Assembly: GCA_021298015.1 (NCBI GenBank)
Contig: JAJTGY010000034.1
Coordinates: 1-45,582, forward strand
Origin: Flammeovirgaceae bacterium
Lineage (GTDB): Bacteria > Bacteroidota > Bacteroidia > Cytophagales > Cyclobacteriaceae
DNA: 45,582 nt
Direction of reading: 5' to 3'
Positions 23,434 through 32,202 of this stretch are shown here, piece by piece; the first letter of the stretch is position 1, and every line of letters begins with the position of its first letter. The position numbers and the translations under genes are program-made. The notes below the pieces were generated by a model. It saw only the letters and a list, made by a program, of their open reading frames with translations. It ran no database searches and had not been told where the DNA came from.

Positions 23434-23510
23434 CCGTCATTGCGAGGAACGAGTCCTGAAGAATGAGGGACGAGGACGCTTGCCCGCCAAACAGGCGGGA
23501 AGCAATCTCG
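23434..23510. repeat. Intergenic repeat with GC-rich hairpin
   Basis: Starts CGTCATTGCGAGGAACGAG and ends GAAGCAATCTCGG, the two halves of a dispersed repeat type known in many genomes (CGTCATTGCGAGG...GAAGCAATCT). Between them lie GAATGAGGGACGAGGACG and a hairpin CCCGCC (23483-23488) / GGCGGG (23494-23499). It sits between convergent genes, where it could also serve as a transcript end. Confidence 0.6.
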
Positions 23511-23541
23511 GTTGCTTGAGCCTAAGGCATCGGGGCGATGT

Positions 23542-24294
23542 TCAGGCGAATTGGAGGACCTTGTCTGGTTTAAAATTCTGGTGCTCTCCGCGATCAACGT
23601 AGCCTAGTTGATTGGTGAGAAAGGTGGTAGAGCCGACTCTGAAGGGTGAAACAAAATGGTGGTGGTGACCATATATCCAGAACGCAGGGGCGAGGGGCCC
23701 GAGTTCTTCCGCAGCGCGGGAAGCAAAGGCGGGGTTAAGTGCGGAACCCCGGTACGCGGCCGGATAATTGGCCAGCGTAGGTACGTGGTGGGTGACTACA
23801 ACAGCCGGCCCGCCAGCCTTGGTTAACTCCTCCCGGATAAACGCCAAATCTTGTTGATGAAGTGTATTGAAGTCTGCTACGGTTAATGGCCGTGGCCCAA
23901 CGCGGATTTGATGGAAGTCGTTGATGCCGCGTTCAATCATGAAAGCTGCCGCAGGTGCGATTTTTGACCATAACGTTGCTATGATCAGGCGGGTATGGCC
24001 AAGAGCCACCGACAATTGCCTCACCGGAATAACATTGTCTGGAAGCAGCGAGGACTCTGGCCATGCCGCGATATCGCCCCCATAATATTCGTGATTACCT
24101 GCTAGCCAATAGATGGTAGTGAACTGTCCTGAAACTCGCTGCAGGAATCTACTGGCCAATTCAAGGCGGGCATAGGGTACAATATCCCCGGCCAACACCA
24201 GTACTTCGGCCTTGGGTACGATCGGGTTGCGGTCCAGAAAATTCCGGTTGGCTGAAAACTCCAAATGAAGATCACTGGCAAATTGAATCATCAT
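23542..24294 (-). CDS. Calcineurin-like metallophosphoesterase (250 aa)
   Basis: The metallophosphoesterase signature is complete: D8 and H10 (SDLHLEF), D37 (LAGDIV), N67-H68 (AGNHEY), the VVTHH pair near residue 170 and GHHHH near 212. It would hydrolyse phosphomonoesters or diesters with two metal ions; the substrate is unknown. No signal peptide, so cytoplasmic. MMIQ gives two possible starts one codon apart. A full TAnnTTTG element ends only about 11 nt upstream of the ATG, so the mRNA may have almost no leader. Transcribed toward the accessory island. Confidence 0.9.
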   Translation of the reverse strand: MMIQFASDLHLEFSANRNFLDRNPIVPKAEVLVLAGDIVPYARLELASRFLQRVSGQFTTIYWLAGNHEYYGGDIAAWPESSLLPDNVIPVRQLSVALGHTRLIIATLWSKIAPAAAFMIERGINDFHQIRVGPRPLTVADFNTLHQQDLAFIREELTKAGGPAVVVTHHVPTLANYPAAYRGSALNPAFASRAAEELGPLAPAFWIYGHHHHFVSPFRVGSTTFLTNQLGYVDRGEHQNFKPDKVLQFA

Positions 24295-24304
24295 ACATCA
24301 GGTT

Positions 24305-24312
24305 CAAAGGTA
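24305..24312 (-). promoter_or_regulatory. TAccTTTG element for the metallophosphoesterase
   Basis: On the minus strand TACCTTTG is a full match to the Bacteroidota -7 element, 11 nt before the ATG. A TTTG lies 23 nt further upstream within the first copy of a direct repeat. Confidence 0.5.
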
Positions 24313-24711
24313 TATTGAATCGCCCACGCTGTATACAAACCCATACCTAGAATACGGGTATGTGCTTAGTCCGCATCGTTGATGGCACCCGGTCGCTTTT
24401 TTGGATTGATATTCGATAACACGGAATGGATTTACGCGATCTGTATACAAATACAAACTCATACCTAGAATTACCATCATAGGTATCAAGTCCGGTGTTA
24501 TTGCCACCGTTTCTGATTGTCATCACTTGGTCTTACATAGAGTGCCGGAATTGAAGTGGTCTTGGATTTGGCGAGCGATTTGTATCAATCGGCAACACCG
24601 CAAAAAGCCACAAATTCGACTGGAAACGAAGAAAAACGGCTTTCAGGTGCACGCTTGCACCTGAGATCAGCTTCCTAAAACCGTTCTGTCGTCTCGGACT
24701 TGGCTTAGCGT
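24313..24711. other. Gene-free stretch with an imperfect direct repeat
   Basis: No supported gene over about 400 nt. Two related segments are seen, TGTATACAAACCCATACCTA at 24330-24349 and TGTATACAAATACAAACTCA followed by TACCTAGAA at 24442-24470, about 112 nt apart. On the minus strand they encode similar short peptides (ILGMGLYTAW and ILGMSLYLYT) in different frames, so they may be remnants of a duplicated small gene or duplicated promoter DNA. A short frame at 24304-24507 (minus) is not called because it shows no motif and crosses both copies. Confidence 0.45.
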
Positions 24712-26232
24712 TCAATTCTCTCCCTTTGCGCGCCTGGTCTTGAGCGGGAACCCGATGCTTTGAAGTCGCTCGATCCGCTGAGGCGAGAGTTTCCCCATGC
24801 GGTAGAATTCGCGCTGACGGCCGCACCAATAGCCAAGGTTAACTCCTTCGAACACCAAATTGAACTTCGGCTTCTTTCCCGGATTTAACTGCCTGAACCG
24901 AAGCAGTCGGTTAACCATCAGCTCAAAATGCCGGTCTTGGTTGGAGGTGTTAAGGCCCTCCAGGAGCTTAGCCTTGTCCGGTGGCAGTTGGTTGCGTTCA
25001 GCAAGGGTCTCCTGTTTTTTCAGCCATTGGGCTTTTTTGTCCGGGTGGTTTGGCCGCAGGCCCGTTTTTTCGATGTGGGCTTTTACCTCGGCCAGCCGTT
25101 GGTGCCACCACTGGTCTTCCACATTTTTCAGATAGCTGTCCAGGCCAGGGGCCTCGCTTGCGGAGCCCACCAGCGTGCCATCGGCCAGCAGAATTGGGAG
25201 GTTACGATCGAACGAGAGCTGAAGCAACTTATCCTTTCCGCGGGATTTGACTTGGAACCCACCCATCTTTCGATCGTACCGGTCGGAGATTGGCCGGCTT
25301 CGCTTGTGGCCGATCTTTACCGGTATTCGGTTCAAATCACCCGAAATTGACAGTTGAAAGTACCGACCCGAAAAGCCGGTTGATTTGATCTTTTTGACCG
25401 CGCTGCTCGTTCGGGTTCGGAAGCCCAGGCTATCGGCCAACCGCTTGATGTCGTGAATGAGTCGCTCGCGTTTTTGCGTGATGTACAAAACACCATTTTT
25501 CACGTAACCATCGGTATCTACCAGACCGGCCAGCACAGTTAGCCGGACGCCCTCATCGTTTTGAAGAAAGACAGAGGGGATATGTTTTTCGCGAATCAAG
25601 CCCAGGCTCTTGAATAGATTGAGCAAGGGGTTCTTATGCCGTCCGTGGCCACTTACATTCCCCCGGACGATGATGAACGAGGAACAGCTTGATTTCTTTT
25701 TAACATTCTCGTACACCCGAAGTCCGTAACTGGCGGCCACCTGGTAAACGTAATCGATCACCTCGCGGTCAGTGTTGGCAATCCCAACTTTGCGCTGAAG
25801 TCCATCGCCCAGCCAGATGCCGAGCAGGTAGGGATCAAACGGAACGGGTTGAGATTTGAACTGTACCGCTTGCTTAACCAGAAAGAAGCGCCTTTTGAAT
25901 GATCGCGACCTGGAGATAAAATCCCGGAGATGGCAGGGGACAATGTTGGGGATGTGGCGATGCTTACTCACCATTCGGCCGCGCTTTTTGCTAAACGAAG
26001 CCTTTCGGCTGCCCAGGCCTTTGGCCAGTACGATGACCTGTTCGCCATCGGCCACAAAAGCATGGCCCCGTTTGGGGATGAGTTCGAATGCGTCCCGTTC
26101 AACCGGTGTGATTTCCGTGAGGCAGATAGGCGAGGAGTCGTTGCCCATCAGTTGGTCGCCCGGTTTCAGATCGTGCAGGGGTGCCGTCCGGCCATCGGCC
26201 AGCAGCACTTCGGTTTTTGGATGTAAAGCCAT
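24712..26232 (-). CDS. Free-standing intein-like LAGLIDADG endonuclease with two C-terminal helicase-associated repeats (506 aa)
   Basis: Residue numbers count from a TTG at 26247; the ATG at 26232 is M6. The protein opens like an intein: ALHPKTEVLLADGRTAPLHDLKPGDQLMG resembles Hint block A, and RGHAFVADGEQVIVL sits where block B should be but lacks its conserved His. Two LAGLIDADG motifs follow, LLGIWLGDG (141-149, acidic D148) and LAGLVDTDG (239-247, acidic D246), then RIPVKIGHKRS and a block-F/G-like LLQLSFDRNLPILLADG without the terminal His-Asn. No N-extein is present. Residues 380-432 and 440-503 are two helicase-associated (HA) DNA-binding repeats ending KLSPQRIERLQSIGF. Likely a non-splicing homing nuclease. 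Confidence 0.85.
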   Translation of the reverse strand: MALHPKTEVLLADGRTAPLHDLKPGDQLMGNDSSPICLTEITPVERDAFELIPKRGHAFVADGEQVIVLAKGLGSRKASFSKKRGRMVSKHRHIPNIVPCHLRDFISRSRSFKRRFFLVKQAVQFKSQPVPFDPYLLGIWLGDGLQRKVGIANTDREVIDYVYQVAASYGLRVYENVKKKSSCSSFIIVRGNVSGHGRHKNPLLNLFKSLGLIREKHIPSVFLQNDEGVRLTVLAGLVDTDGYVKNGVLYITQKRERLIHDIKRLADSLGFRTRTSSAVKKIKSTGFSGRYFQLSISGDLNRIPVKIGHKRSRPISDRYDRKMGGFQVKSRGKDKLLQLSFDRNLPILLADGTLVGSASEAPGLDSYLKNVEDQWWHQRLAEVKAHIEKTGLRPNHPDKKAQWLKKQETLAERNQLPPDKAKLLEGLNTSNQDRHFELMVNRLLRFRQLNPGKKPKFNLVFEGVNLGYWCGRQREFYRMGKLSPQRIERLQSIGFPLKTRRAKGEN

Positions 26233-26589
26233 GGGGCTCCCGGGCAAATAGGGGACGGGTAACTCCGCCTGTTCCCCCCAACCGCATGGGGGTGAATTTT
26301 GCGTGGTTTTGCCTCTCGTTCAAAAAAAAGGTGACGCCTTTTTCCACTCCTAGAGCGGTGAATATAATTGCATAAAAATGACGGCCTGAAAAGGTAGACC
26401 AAACCGGTAGGCTCGAAGCTGTTTTGAGGTCCACTCGGAGCGAGGGGATTGAGGGAGGGCGGCTTCACCCAATGGGCTTATTGGCACCCCCGCCCGGGGT
26501 AGGGACAAACCATAAAAAAGTTTACTTTTCCATATGCAATCCGGCTGGTTCGTGCATCTCGATTTGGAGCGGATGTTAACCTAACCACT
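26233..26589. other. Divergent intergenic region with A/T-tract hairpin
   Basis: No gene is supported between the divergent endonuclease and alpha-2-macroglobulin genes. The endonuclease frame stays open upstream of its ATG only to about 26317, where a TGA closes it. A hairpin AAAAAGG (26325-26331) / CCTTTTT (26337-26343) with loop TGACG has terminator form in both directions. The remainder contains G/C runs near 26488-26504 and no clear promoter match. Confidence 0.45.
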
Positions 26590-29500
26590 ATGCCACGGAG
26601 ATTTACCCTTCTACCCGTTGTCTTATTTGTCCTAATGGCTGCGGCCAACGCGCAGACCCTTCCATGGGGTCTCGGGCCGCAAAAAGGTTTTGTATTTCAA
26701 ATCAGTAATCAGGAGGCGCAGCGGCTGCTCGTGCGTTCCAAACCCGACTCCATCGTGAAGGGTATGCTGCACACCCTGATCGATACGTTTGATGTTGACA
26801 AGGGCTGGAAGAACCGGCCCCCGAAAGGCCATTTTATTCTCGTTCGGATTCAAAAGAATCAAGTCCTATGTGAATACACCAGCGTTTTCCCCTACCAGGT
26901 TTTTCTCATGAAAGAGTACGGGGCGCTGGCGCTTCAGGTGCTCGATCTGGAGGGGCAGATACGGCAAGATGCGAAAGTGAAACTGGGCTCGAACAGAATC
27001 CGGTTCGATACCCTCACCAAAACCTACCGGTTGGAACACGGTGGGTTTACGGGGAGAAGAAGGTATGCCACAGTTGAGCTGGAGGGGTTCCGCAGTGTGT
27101 TCAACATTGAAAAGCACGAAGTGCCCACGTGGGATTATCACGACTACTTCAACGGGGACGAGGGCCCTGATTTATACAGCTACATGATTACCGACAAGAA
27201 CCGGTATAAGCCCAATGAGAAAGTTCGGTTCAAGTCGTATGCCCTGTCGGGAGCACGCGTGCCGCTGCGCAGGGCGTTGGAAGTCTGGCTGCTCAACCCC
27301 GTAAAGCCCCAAAAAGTCGGACTGGTCAATCCACGCAGGCCGGGCAGCTATTCCGATGAAATTCACCTGCACGATTCGCTCAAGCTTACGCTGGACAAGC
27401 GCTACACGTTGCAGTTGCGGGAGAAGAATGGCCGGGTTGTGGCCAGTTGCAATTTCCGGTATGAAGATTACGAGTTGTTCGGTAACAAGCTTGAACTGAA
27501 GCTGAAAACAGAAGAACAGTACCATCCGCTGAATAACGAGGTCAGCATTGTGGCCACTGATGTGAATGGGCTGATGTTAAAAGATGCTACAGCAACGATC
27601 GTGGTGACCACGAGTAGTATCCGTGAAACCTTCGATCCGCTCGTAATCCTGCCTGACACCGTACTTCACCAAAAGAGGACGCTGGATCCTGCTACGCCCA
27701 CGGTGATCCCGATACCGGCTGCGCTGTTTGGTAAATCCAACACGGTGTACAACGTGGTGGTTACGGTGACCAACAGCGAAAACCAACGGATCGAACAATC
27801 CGTCTCCGCTACGCATTATTTTTCGCAACATGAGATGGTTGCTCGTTTTTCCAGCGATAGCATTATCTACGAATTAGAAAGCAGCGGCAAGCCCGTAACA
27901 AACGTTCCGGTGAAGATTGTTCGCGATCAGTTGGATTCGGTGCAGACTACGCTTCCGTTTAAAGAAAAGCTCAATCCTGTGATTACCCAAGTGCGCGTTG
28001 AAACTGCCCTGGCTTCGCGCACGTTCACCATGCGCGATCTTATACCCACCTTGGTATTCACTGGCGGGATCAGGAAGGATAGCTTTAAGATTGCCTTGAA
28101 CAACCCCCAGAAGCTGGAAGTTTCGTGGTTTGTGTATCAGGGAAATGAACTGCTGGCCAATGGTTCCGGTAAAGCACTGGACTATAAGGCTGTGATTCTT
28201 GATCGATCGAGCACGTTCACTGCGGAACTGGTTTATTCGTTTGGTGGACAGGAGCAAGTGCTGACTAAAGAGTATCCGTTCATGGATGACCGGCTGGAGG
28301 TGTCGCTGAATCTTCCCGACAAAGTTTACCCCGGGCAAAAAGTGGATGCCTTGATCAAAGTGGAGGACCGGCAGGGGAACCCCGTGTCAAATGTGGATTT
28401 GACCGCGTTCGCGGCCACCTCCAAACTGGGCTATTATCCGCCTGATCTTCCCTACTACGGGTCCACATCTTCGGGCCGCTCGAAGTCGACCAACTACAGT
28501 AAAGAAGATGTGAACAAGCGTTTAGCCGTGCTAGAGTTGGATTATCGCAAATGGGAGCAGCGCGCACGATTGGACACCATGAAGTATTATCAGTTTACCT
28601 ATCCTCACACCGGTCTTTTCAAGCACGCCTACACCATTGCGGATAGCACCCAGTTCGCTCCGTTTGTGATGAAGAATGGCGATGCTCAACAGATTTATGT
28701 CATTGAAGTGAACAATCAACCGGTGTACTACTCATGGACGGTGATGCCACCCCGGTACTCATTTTACGTTTCGCCAAAGAAGAAAAGCCGCATTACGCTA
28801 CGGCTTTACGATCGCGTGTTGATACTCGACTCCATTCGATTTGAGGCTGGTAAAAAGACCCTGATGAGTTTGGACCTTGACCACCTTCCGAAAGGCGTGG
28901 AAGTAGTGAAACTTTATCCCAAGTCGAAGAAGCGGAAAGACCGCATACCACAGTTTACACCCACCGAGTTAAGCCGATATACTCCTTTCGTTGCCGGCTT
29001 CACGTCAATGCGCGGCAAGGGCTACCTGGAATCCAAGTCGGGCTTTGTGCCGCTTTTTTATGGAGGCGGCTCCAATGTTGTCGTGGTCGGCCCCGTGGCG
29101 CCCGGCCGACAAACCCTTTCTGGTGAAGGTGTCACCCCGGTTTCGTACCAGCACGCGGGCGGCTTTAACTATGCGTTTGAAGAGAACGTGGTCTACAAGA
29201 CCGATGCCAAAGACTTGATTCCAGCGCGGCTGCGTAGGCATCGATACGATCCATCGACCAAGTTCAGCGATTTGGTGCTGAACAAGAAACAGTTTCTGGA
29301 GGCTCGCCTTGAGGTGGAGCGAAAATGGCATGCGCGTTCCATCCATTACTATGATCCCGTGATGCGGGTTACCTTGTTGCTTCCGGAAGAGAAGGAGAAG
29401 ACAGGAATTGCCAATGTGCTTTTCGAAGAATGCGCAAGCGGCAAATTGGTTTCGCCCTGTGAATCCTATTCGTCAAAGACCAGGTACCACCTGCTTCCCA

Positions 29501-32127
29501 GGGGGTGCCACCGCGTGATTGTTTTGTATAACAGTGGCCGATACTTCAAGTTCCCGGGGGTGGATTTCCGGGCGCATACTAAAGTGGTTATTGATTTTAA
29601 CCAGCAGCGTCTGAATAATGCCGATGATTCCTCGCGCGGCTGGTTGCTGCGGCCTCCGGACAATTGTCATCCGGAGACAGCCCCGGTGCGCGTTTTTCAG
29701 GTTCGCCAACAGAAGACTGCGTATGGCAATGTACGGGGAACGGTGCTGAGTGCCGATGATAATTCGCCCCTGCCTGGGGTGAACGTAGTGGTGAAAGGTA
29801 CTATAGATGGAACCGTAACGGATGTGGACGGAAACTTTTCGCTTAACGTGTCACAGTCACCCTCCACGTTGGTTTTTAGTTTCATTGGTTTTCAGACACA
29901 GGAGGTTGAAGTGCAACCGGGGGCCGTGCTTGCTGTTACGCTTCAAATGGATGTGATGCAACTCACCGAGGTTGTGGTGACGGGGTATGGTACTCAGCAG
30001 AGTTCAGCGGTTTACGGGTCAATCCGCATACGCGGCATTTCATCGCTCAAAGAAGTTGATGAATTCGGTTATGAGGAGGATCAAAACATGCCTCCAAGCG
30101 AACTGCCTGACGAGAATGAAATCAAGGATGCTGAGCAGAGGCTGTATCAGGAGCTGTTGGCGTTGAACAGCATTCGCTCGAATTTCTCCGATGTCGGGTT
30201 CTGGGAACCTGCCTTATTCACGGACAAATCGGGCGAGGCAGCGTTTGCCGTTCAATTTCCGGATGACATCACCCGCTGGGATGCGACCGTGTATGCCATG
30301 AACAGGCGACTCCAAACCGGCACGGCACGCAAAAGAATTTTGTCGTACAAGCCGTTGATGGCGGAGCTTCATGTGCCACCCTTTCTTACCCGAGGCGATT
30401 CGGTATTCATGCTGGGTAAAGTGCTCAACTACACCCAAGACTCAACGGTACGCGGGGAGGTGAAGTGGAAATTAGGTAACCGGGAAGGTGCCAATCGAAT
30501 TTCCTTTTCGGGGTTCCATAGCGAAAAGCTTTTTGCACAGGTGGTTTCTACGGATACCCTCAAAGGCCGATTTGTTTTCACCCGCGATGACGGTTATCTG
30601 GATGGAGAGGAGAGGAGTGTGCCCGTGGTGGATCAGGGAATCATACGCGCTGATGGAACCTTGGGTATTCTAAAAGATACCGACATCGTGACGATACATG
30701 CAGAACGGCAACAAAAGACAGTTGTAGAAATTCTCGACAACCCCCTTGAGATTTATTCGCGGGAAGCCAAGCATCTGATTCACTACCGGTACGACTGCAA
30801 TGAACAGCTGGCTTCCAAACTACTGGGTTTGATCAGTCACAAGGCAGTAATGAATTTTGAAGGGAAACCTTTTCGGTATGAAAAGGACGTGCAGCGGATT
30901 ATCGATCGCCTGCTTCGGAATCAAAACCAGGAATTCCTTTGGTCCTGGTGGGACGTGTCTTCGCAAACCTCTTCGTGGATGTCGGCTCATATCTTGCGGG
31001 CACTGAAGACTGCCCAGCAGGCTGGGTATCCGGTGAATCTGGATGTCAGGAACCTGACCTCAAAAGCGTCTTATCGATATGAATTTCAGAGGAAGTTGGA
31101 CACGAACGATGCGGACTTATTGAACGCTCTGGCCACGTGGGGAGTTCCATTAAACTACCCCTTGCTGGTGAGGAAAATGGATTCACTGATTTACCAAAAG
31201 CAATGGGTGAAAGCCCGCAAAACGGGTGAAGTGAGATGGCAGACAGGATACCTGACGCAGAAGCTTTTGCTGATCGAGGTGAAGCAACTTATAAATATTC
31301 CCTACCAGCGCGACTCGTTGTTGCGGTACAAAGTGGAGGGATTACTCGGGGATGTGAACTTCACAGATCGGGCATCCGCCACGTGGTACTATAACGACCT
31401 CACGGCAAATACTGTGGCCTACCGCATTGTTAAGCGCGAGGCAGGGTTGAATCAGTTGGTGATTCCCATGCAAATGTACTTCCTGAAGGAAAGGCAGAAG
31501 AACACGTGGAATACCTACCATGGCTCCAATGTGCTCATGACGGTGTTGCCCGATTTACTTCAGGCTGGCGCCACGAGCAAGAAAATCGCTGAAGTAAAAC
31601 TATCGGGCGCGGTGAATAAAACACTCACGAAGTTTCCGGAGCGGATTGAGTTAGCGCCCGGAGAAACGCTGCGAATAGAAAAGGTATCGGGCGTACCGTT
31701 GTACTACATGCAACATGTCGAAGAGCGCGTGACCACCGCAAAGACGGGTGTTGACGGATTTACCATTCAAACCACGCTCGAAAACAAGAAGTCTACCCTG
31801 CAGGCAGGGCAGCCCGTAAACTTGCATGTGGACGTGACTGTAAAACGAGATGCCTCGATGGACTATGTGATGATTGAGATCCCGATCCCCGGATCGTGCA
31901 GCTATAACAATCGGTCGCAAGACCGAAGCAAAGAAACCCATCGCGAATACTTCAAAGAAAAGGTGGTCATCTTTTGCGAGAACCTAAGGGCGGGAAAGCA
32001 TACGTTTACCGTTTCTCTACTGCCCCGGTTCACCGGCAAGTTTTTTCAAAACCCCGCCCAGGTGTCGTTGATGTATGTGCCGGTGGTCAATGCCAACACC
32101 GATTTAAAGACGGTGTGGGTGGAGTGA
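26590..32127 (+). CDS. Alpha-2-macroglobulin family protein with CarboxypepD_reg/TonB-plug-like insert (1845 aa)
   Basis: Bacterial alpha-2-macroglobulins trap foreign proteases in the envelope. A signal peptide (1-22, ending ANAQ) precedes macroglobulin domains including an MG2-like segment (DKNRYKPNEKVRFKSYAL, about 200-220). At about 1045-1150 a CarboxypepD_reg-like domain (GTVLSADDNSPLPGVNVVVKG...FSFIGFQTQEVEV) and a SusC-plug-like end LTEVVVTGYG are inserted. The A2M core follows (about 1200; FWEPALFTDKSGEAAFAVQFPDDITRW). The thioester motif is intact as CNEQ: C1403, E1405, Q1406 in HYRYDCNEQLASKL. The C-terminus is the receptor-domain-like beta region. Stand-alone transcription unit ending in a good terminator. 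No adjacent pbpC is seen. Confidence 0.9.
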   Translation: MPRRFTLLPVVLFVLMAAANAQTLPWGLGPQKGFVFQISNQEAQRLLVRSKPDSIVKGMLHTLIDTFDVDKGWKNRPPKGHFILVRIQKNQVLCEYTSVFPYQVFLMKEYGALALQVLDLEGQIRQDAKVKLGSNRIRFDTLTKTYRLEHGGFTGRRRYATVELEGFRSVFNIEKHEVPTWDYHDYFNGDEGPDLYSYMITDKNRYKPNEKVRFKSYALSGARVPLRRALEVWLLNPVKPQKVGLVNPRRPGSYSDEIHLHDSLKLTLDKRYTLQLREKNGRVVASCNFRYEDYELFGNKLELKLKTEEQYHPLNNEVSIVATDVNGLMLKDATATIVVTTSSIRETFDPLVILPDTVLHQKRTLDPATPTVIPIPAALFGKSNTVYNVVVTVTNSENQRIEQSVSATHYFSQHEMVARFSSDSIIYELESSGKPVTNVPVKIVRDQLDSVQTTLPFKEKLNPVITQVRVETALASRTFTMRDLIPTLVFTGGIRKDSFKIALNNPQKLEVSWFVYQGNELLANGSGKALDYKAVILDRSSTFTAELVYSFGGQEQVLTKEYPFMDDRLEVSLNLPDKVYPGQKVDALIKVEDRQGNPVSNVDLTAFAATSKLGYYPPDLPYYGSTSSGRSKSTNYSKEDVNKRLAVLELDYRKWEQRARLDTMKYYQFTYPHTGLFKHAYTIADSTQFAPFVMKNGDAQQIYVIEVNNQPVYYSWTVMPPRYSFYVSPKKKSRITLRLYDRVLILDSIRFEAGKKTLMSLDLDHLPKGVEVVKLYPKSKKRKDRIPQFTPTELSRYTPFVAGFTSMRGKGYLESKSGFVPLFYGGGSNVVVVGPVAPGRQTLSGEGVTPVSYQHAGGFNYAFEENVVYKTDAKDLIPARLRRHRYDPSTKFSDLVLNKKQFLEARLEVERKWHARSIHYYDPVMRVTLLLPEEKEKTGIANVLFEECASGKLVSPCESYSSKTRYHLLPRGCHRVIVLYNSGRYFKFPGVDFRAHTKVVIDFNQQRLNNADDSSRGWLLRPPDNCHPETAPVRVFQVRQQKTAYGNVRGTVLSADDNSPLPGVNVVVKGTIDGTVTDVDGNFSLNVSQSPSTLVFSFIGFQTQEVEVQPGAVLAVTLQMDVMQLTEVVVTGYGTQQSSAVYGSIRIRGISSLKEVDEFGYEEDQNMPPSELPDENEIKDAEQRLYQELLALNSIRSNFSDVGFWEPALFTDKSGEAAFAVQFPDDITRWDATVYAMNRRLQTGTARKRILSYKPLMAELHVPPFLTRGDSVFMLGKVLNYTQDSTVRGEVKWKLGNREGANRISFSGFHSEKLFAQVVSTDTLKGRFVFTRDDGYLDGEERSVPVVDQGIIRADGTLGILKDTDIVTIHAERQQKTVVEILDNPLEIYSREAKHLIHYRYDCNEQLASKLLGLISHKAVMNFEGKPFRYEKDVQRIIDRLLRNQNQEFLWSWWDVSSQTSSWMSAHILRALKTAQQAGYPVNLDVRNLTSKASYRYEFQRKLDTNDADLLNALATWGVPLNYPLLVRKMDSLIYQKQWVKARKTGEVRWQTGYLTQKLLLIEVKQLINIPYQRDSLLRYKVEGLLGDVNFTDRASATWYYNDLTANTVAYRIVKREAGLNQLVIPMQMYFLKERQKNTWNTYHGSNVLMTVLPDLLQAGATSKKIAEVKLSGAVNKTLTKFPERIELAPGETLRIEKVSGVPLYYMQHVEERVTTAKTGVDGFTIQTTLENKKSTLQAGQPVNLHVDVTVKRDASMDYVMIEIPIPGSCSYNNRSQDRSKETHREYFKEKVVIFCENLRAGKHTFTVSLLPRFTGKFFQNPAQVSLMYVPVVNANTDLKTVWVE

Positions 32128-32177
32128 GGGGTAGTGCCATTCAGTTTGGTGCTTACCGAAAACAACATGAACAGTCG

Positions 32178-32200
32178 AACCCAGTGTTGGGTTGTTTTTT
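32178..32200 (+). terminator. Terminator of the alpha-2-macroglobulin gene
   Basis: AACCCA (32178-32183) pairs with TGGGTT (32188-32193) around GTGT, followed by G and six T residues. It ends 3 nt from the stop codon of the convergent response-regulator gene. Confidence 0.75.
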
Positions 32201-32202
32201 GG

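Noticed and set aside
24304-24507. 67-codon minus-strand frame between the metallophosphoesterase and the intein-like gene
   Set aside because: It spans the direct repeat, overlaps the metallophosphoesterase promoter and has no recognisable domain.
26166-26468. Minus-strand frames upstream of the intein-like gene, considered as a missing N-extein
   Set aside because: The frame of the gene itself closes at a TGA near 26318, and the overlapping frames show no recognisable protein family.
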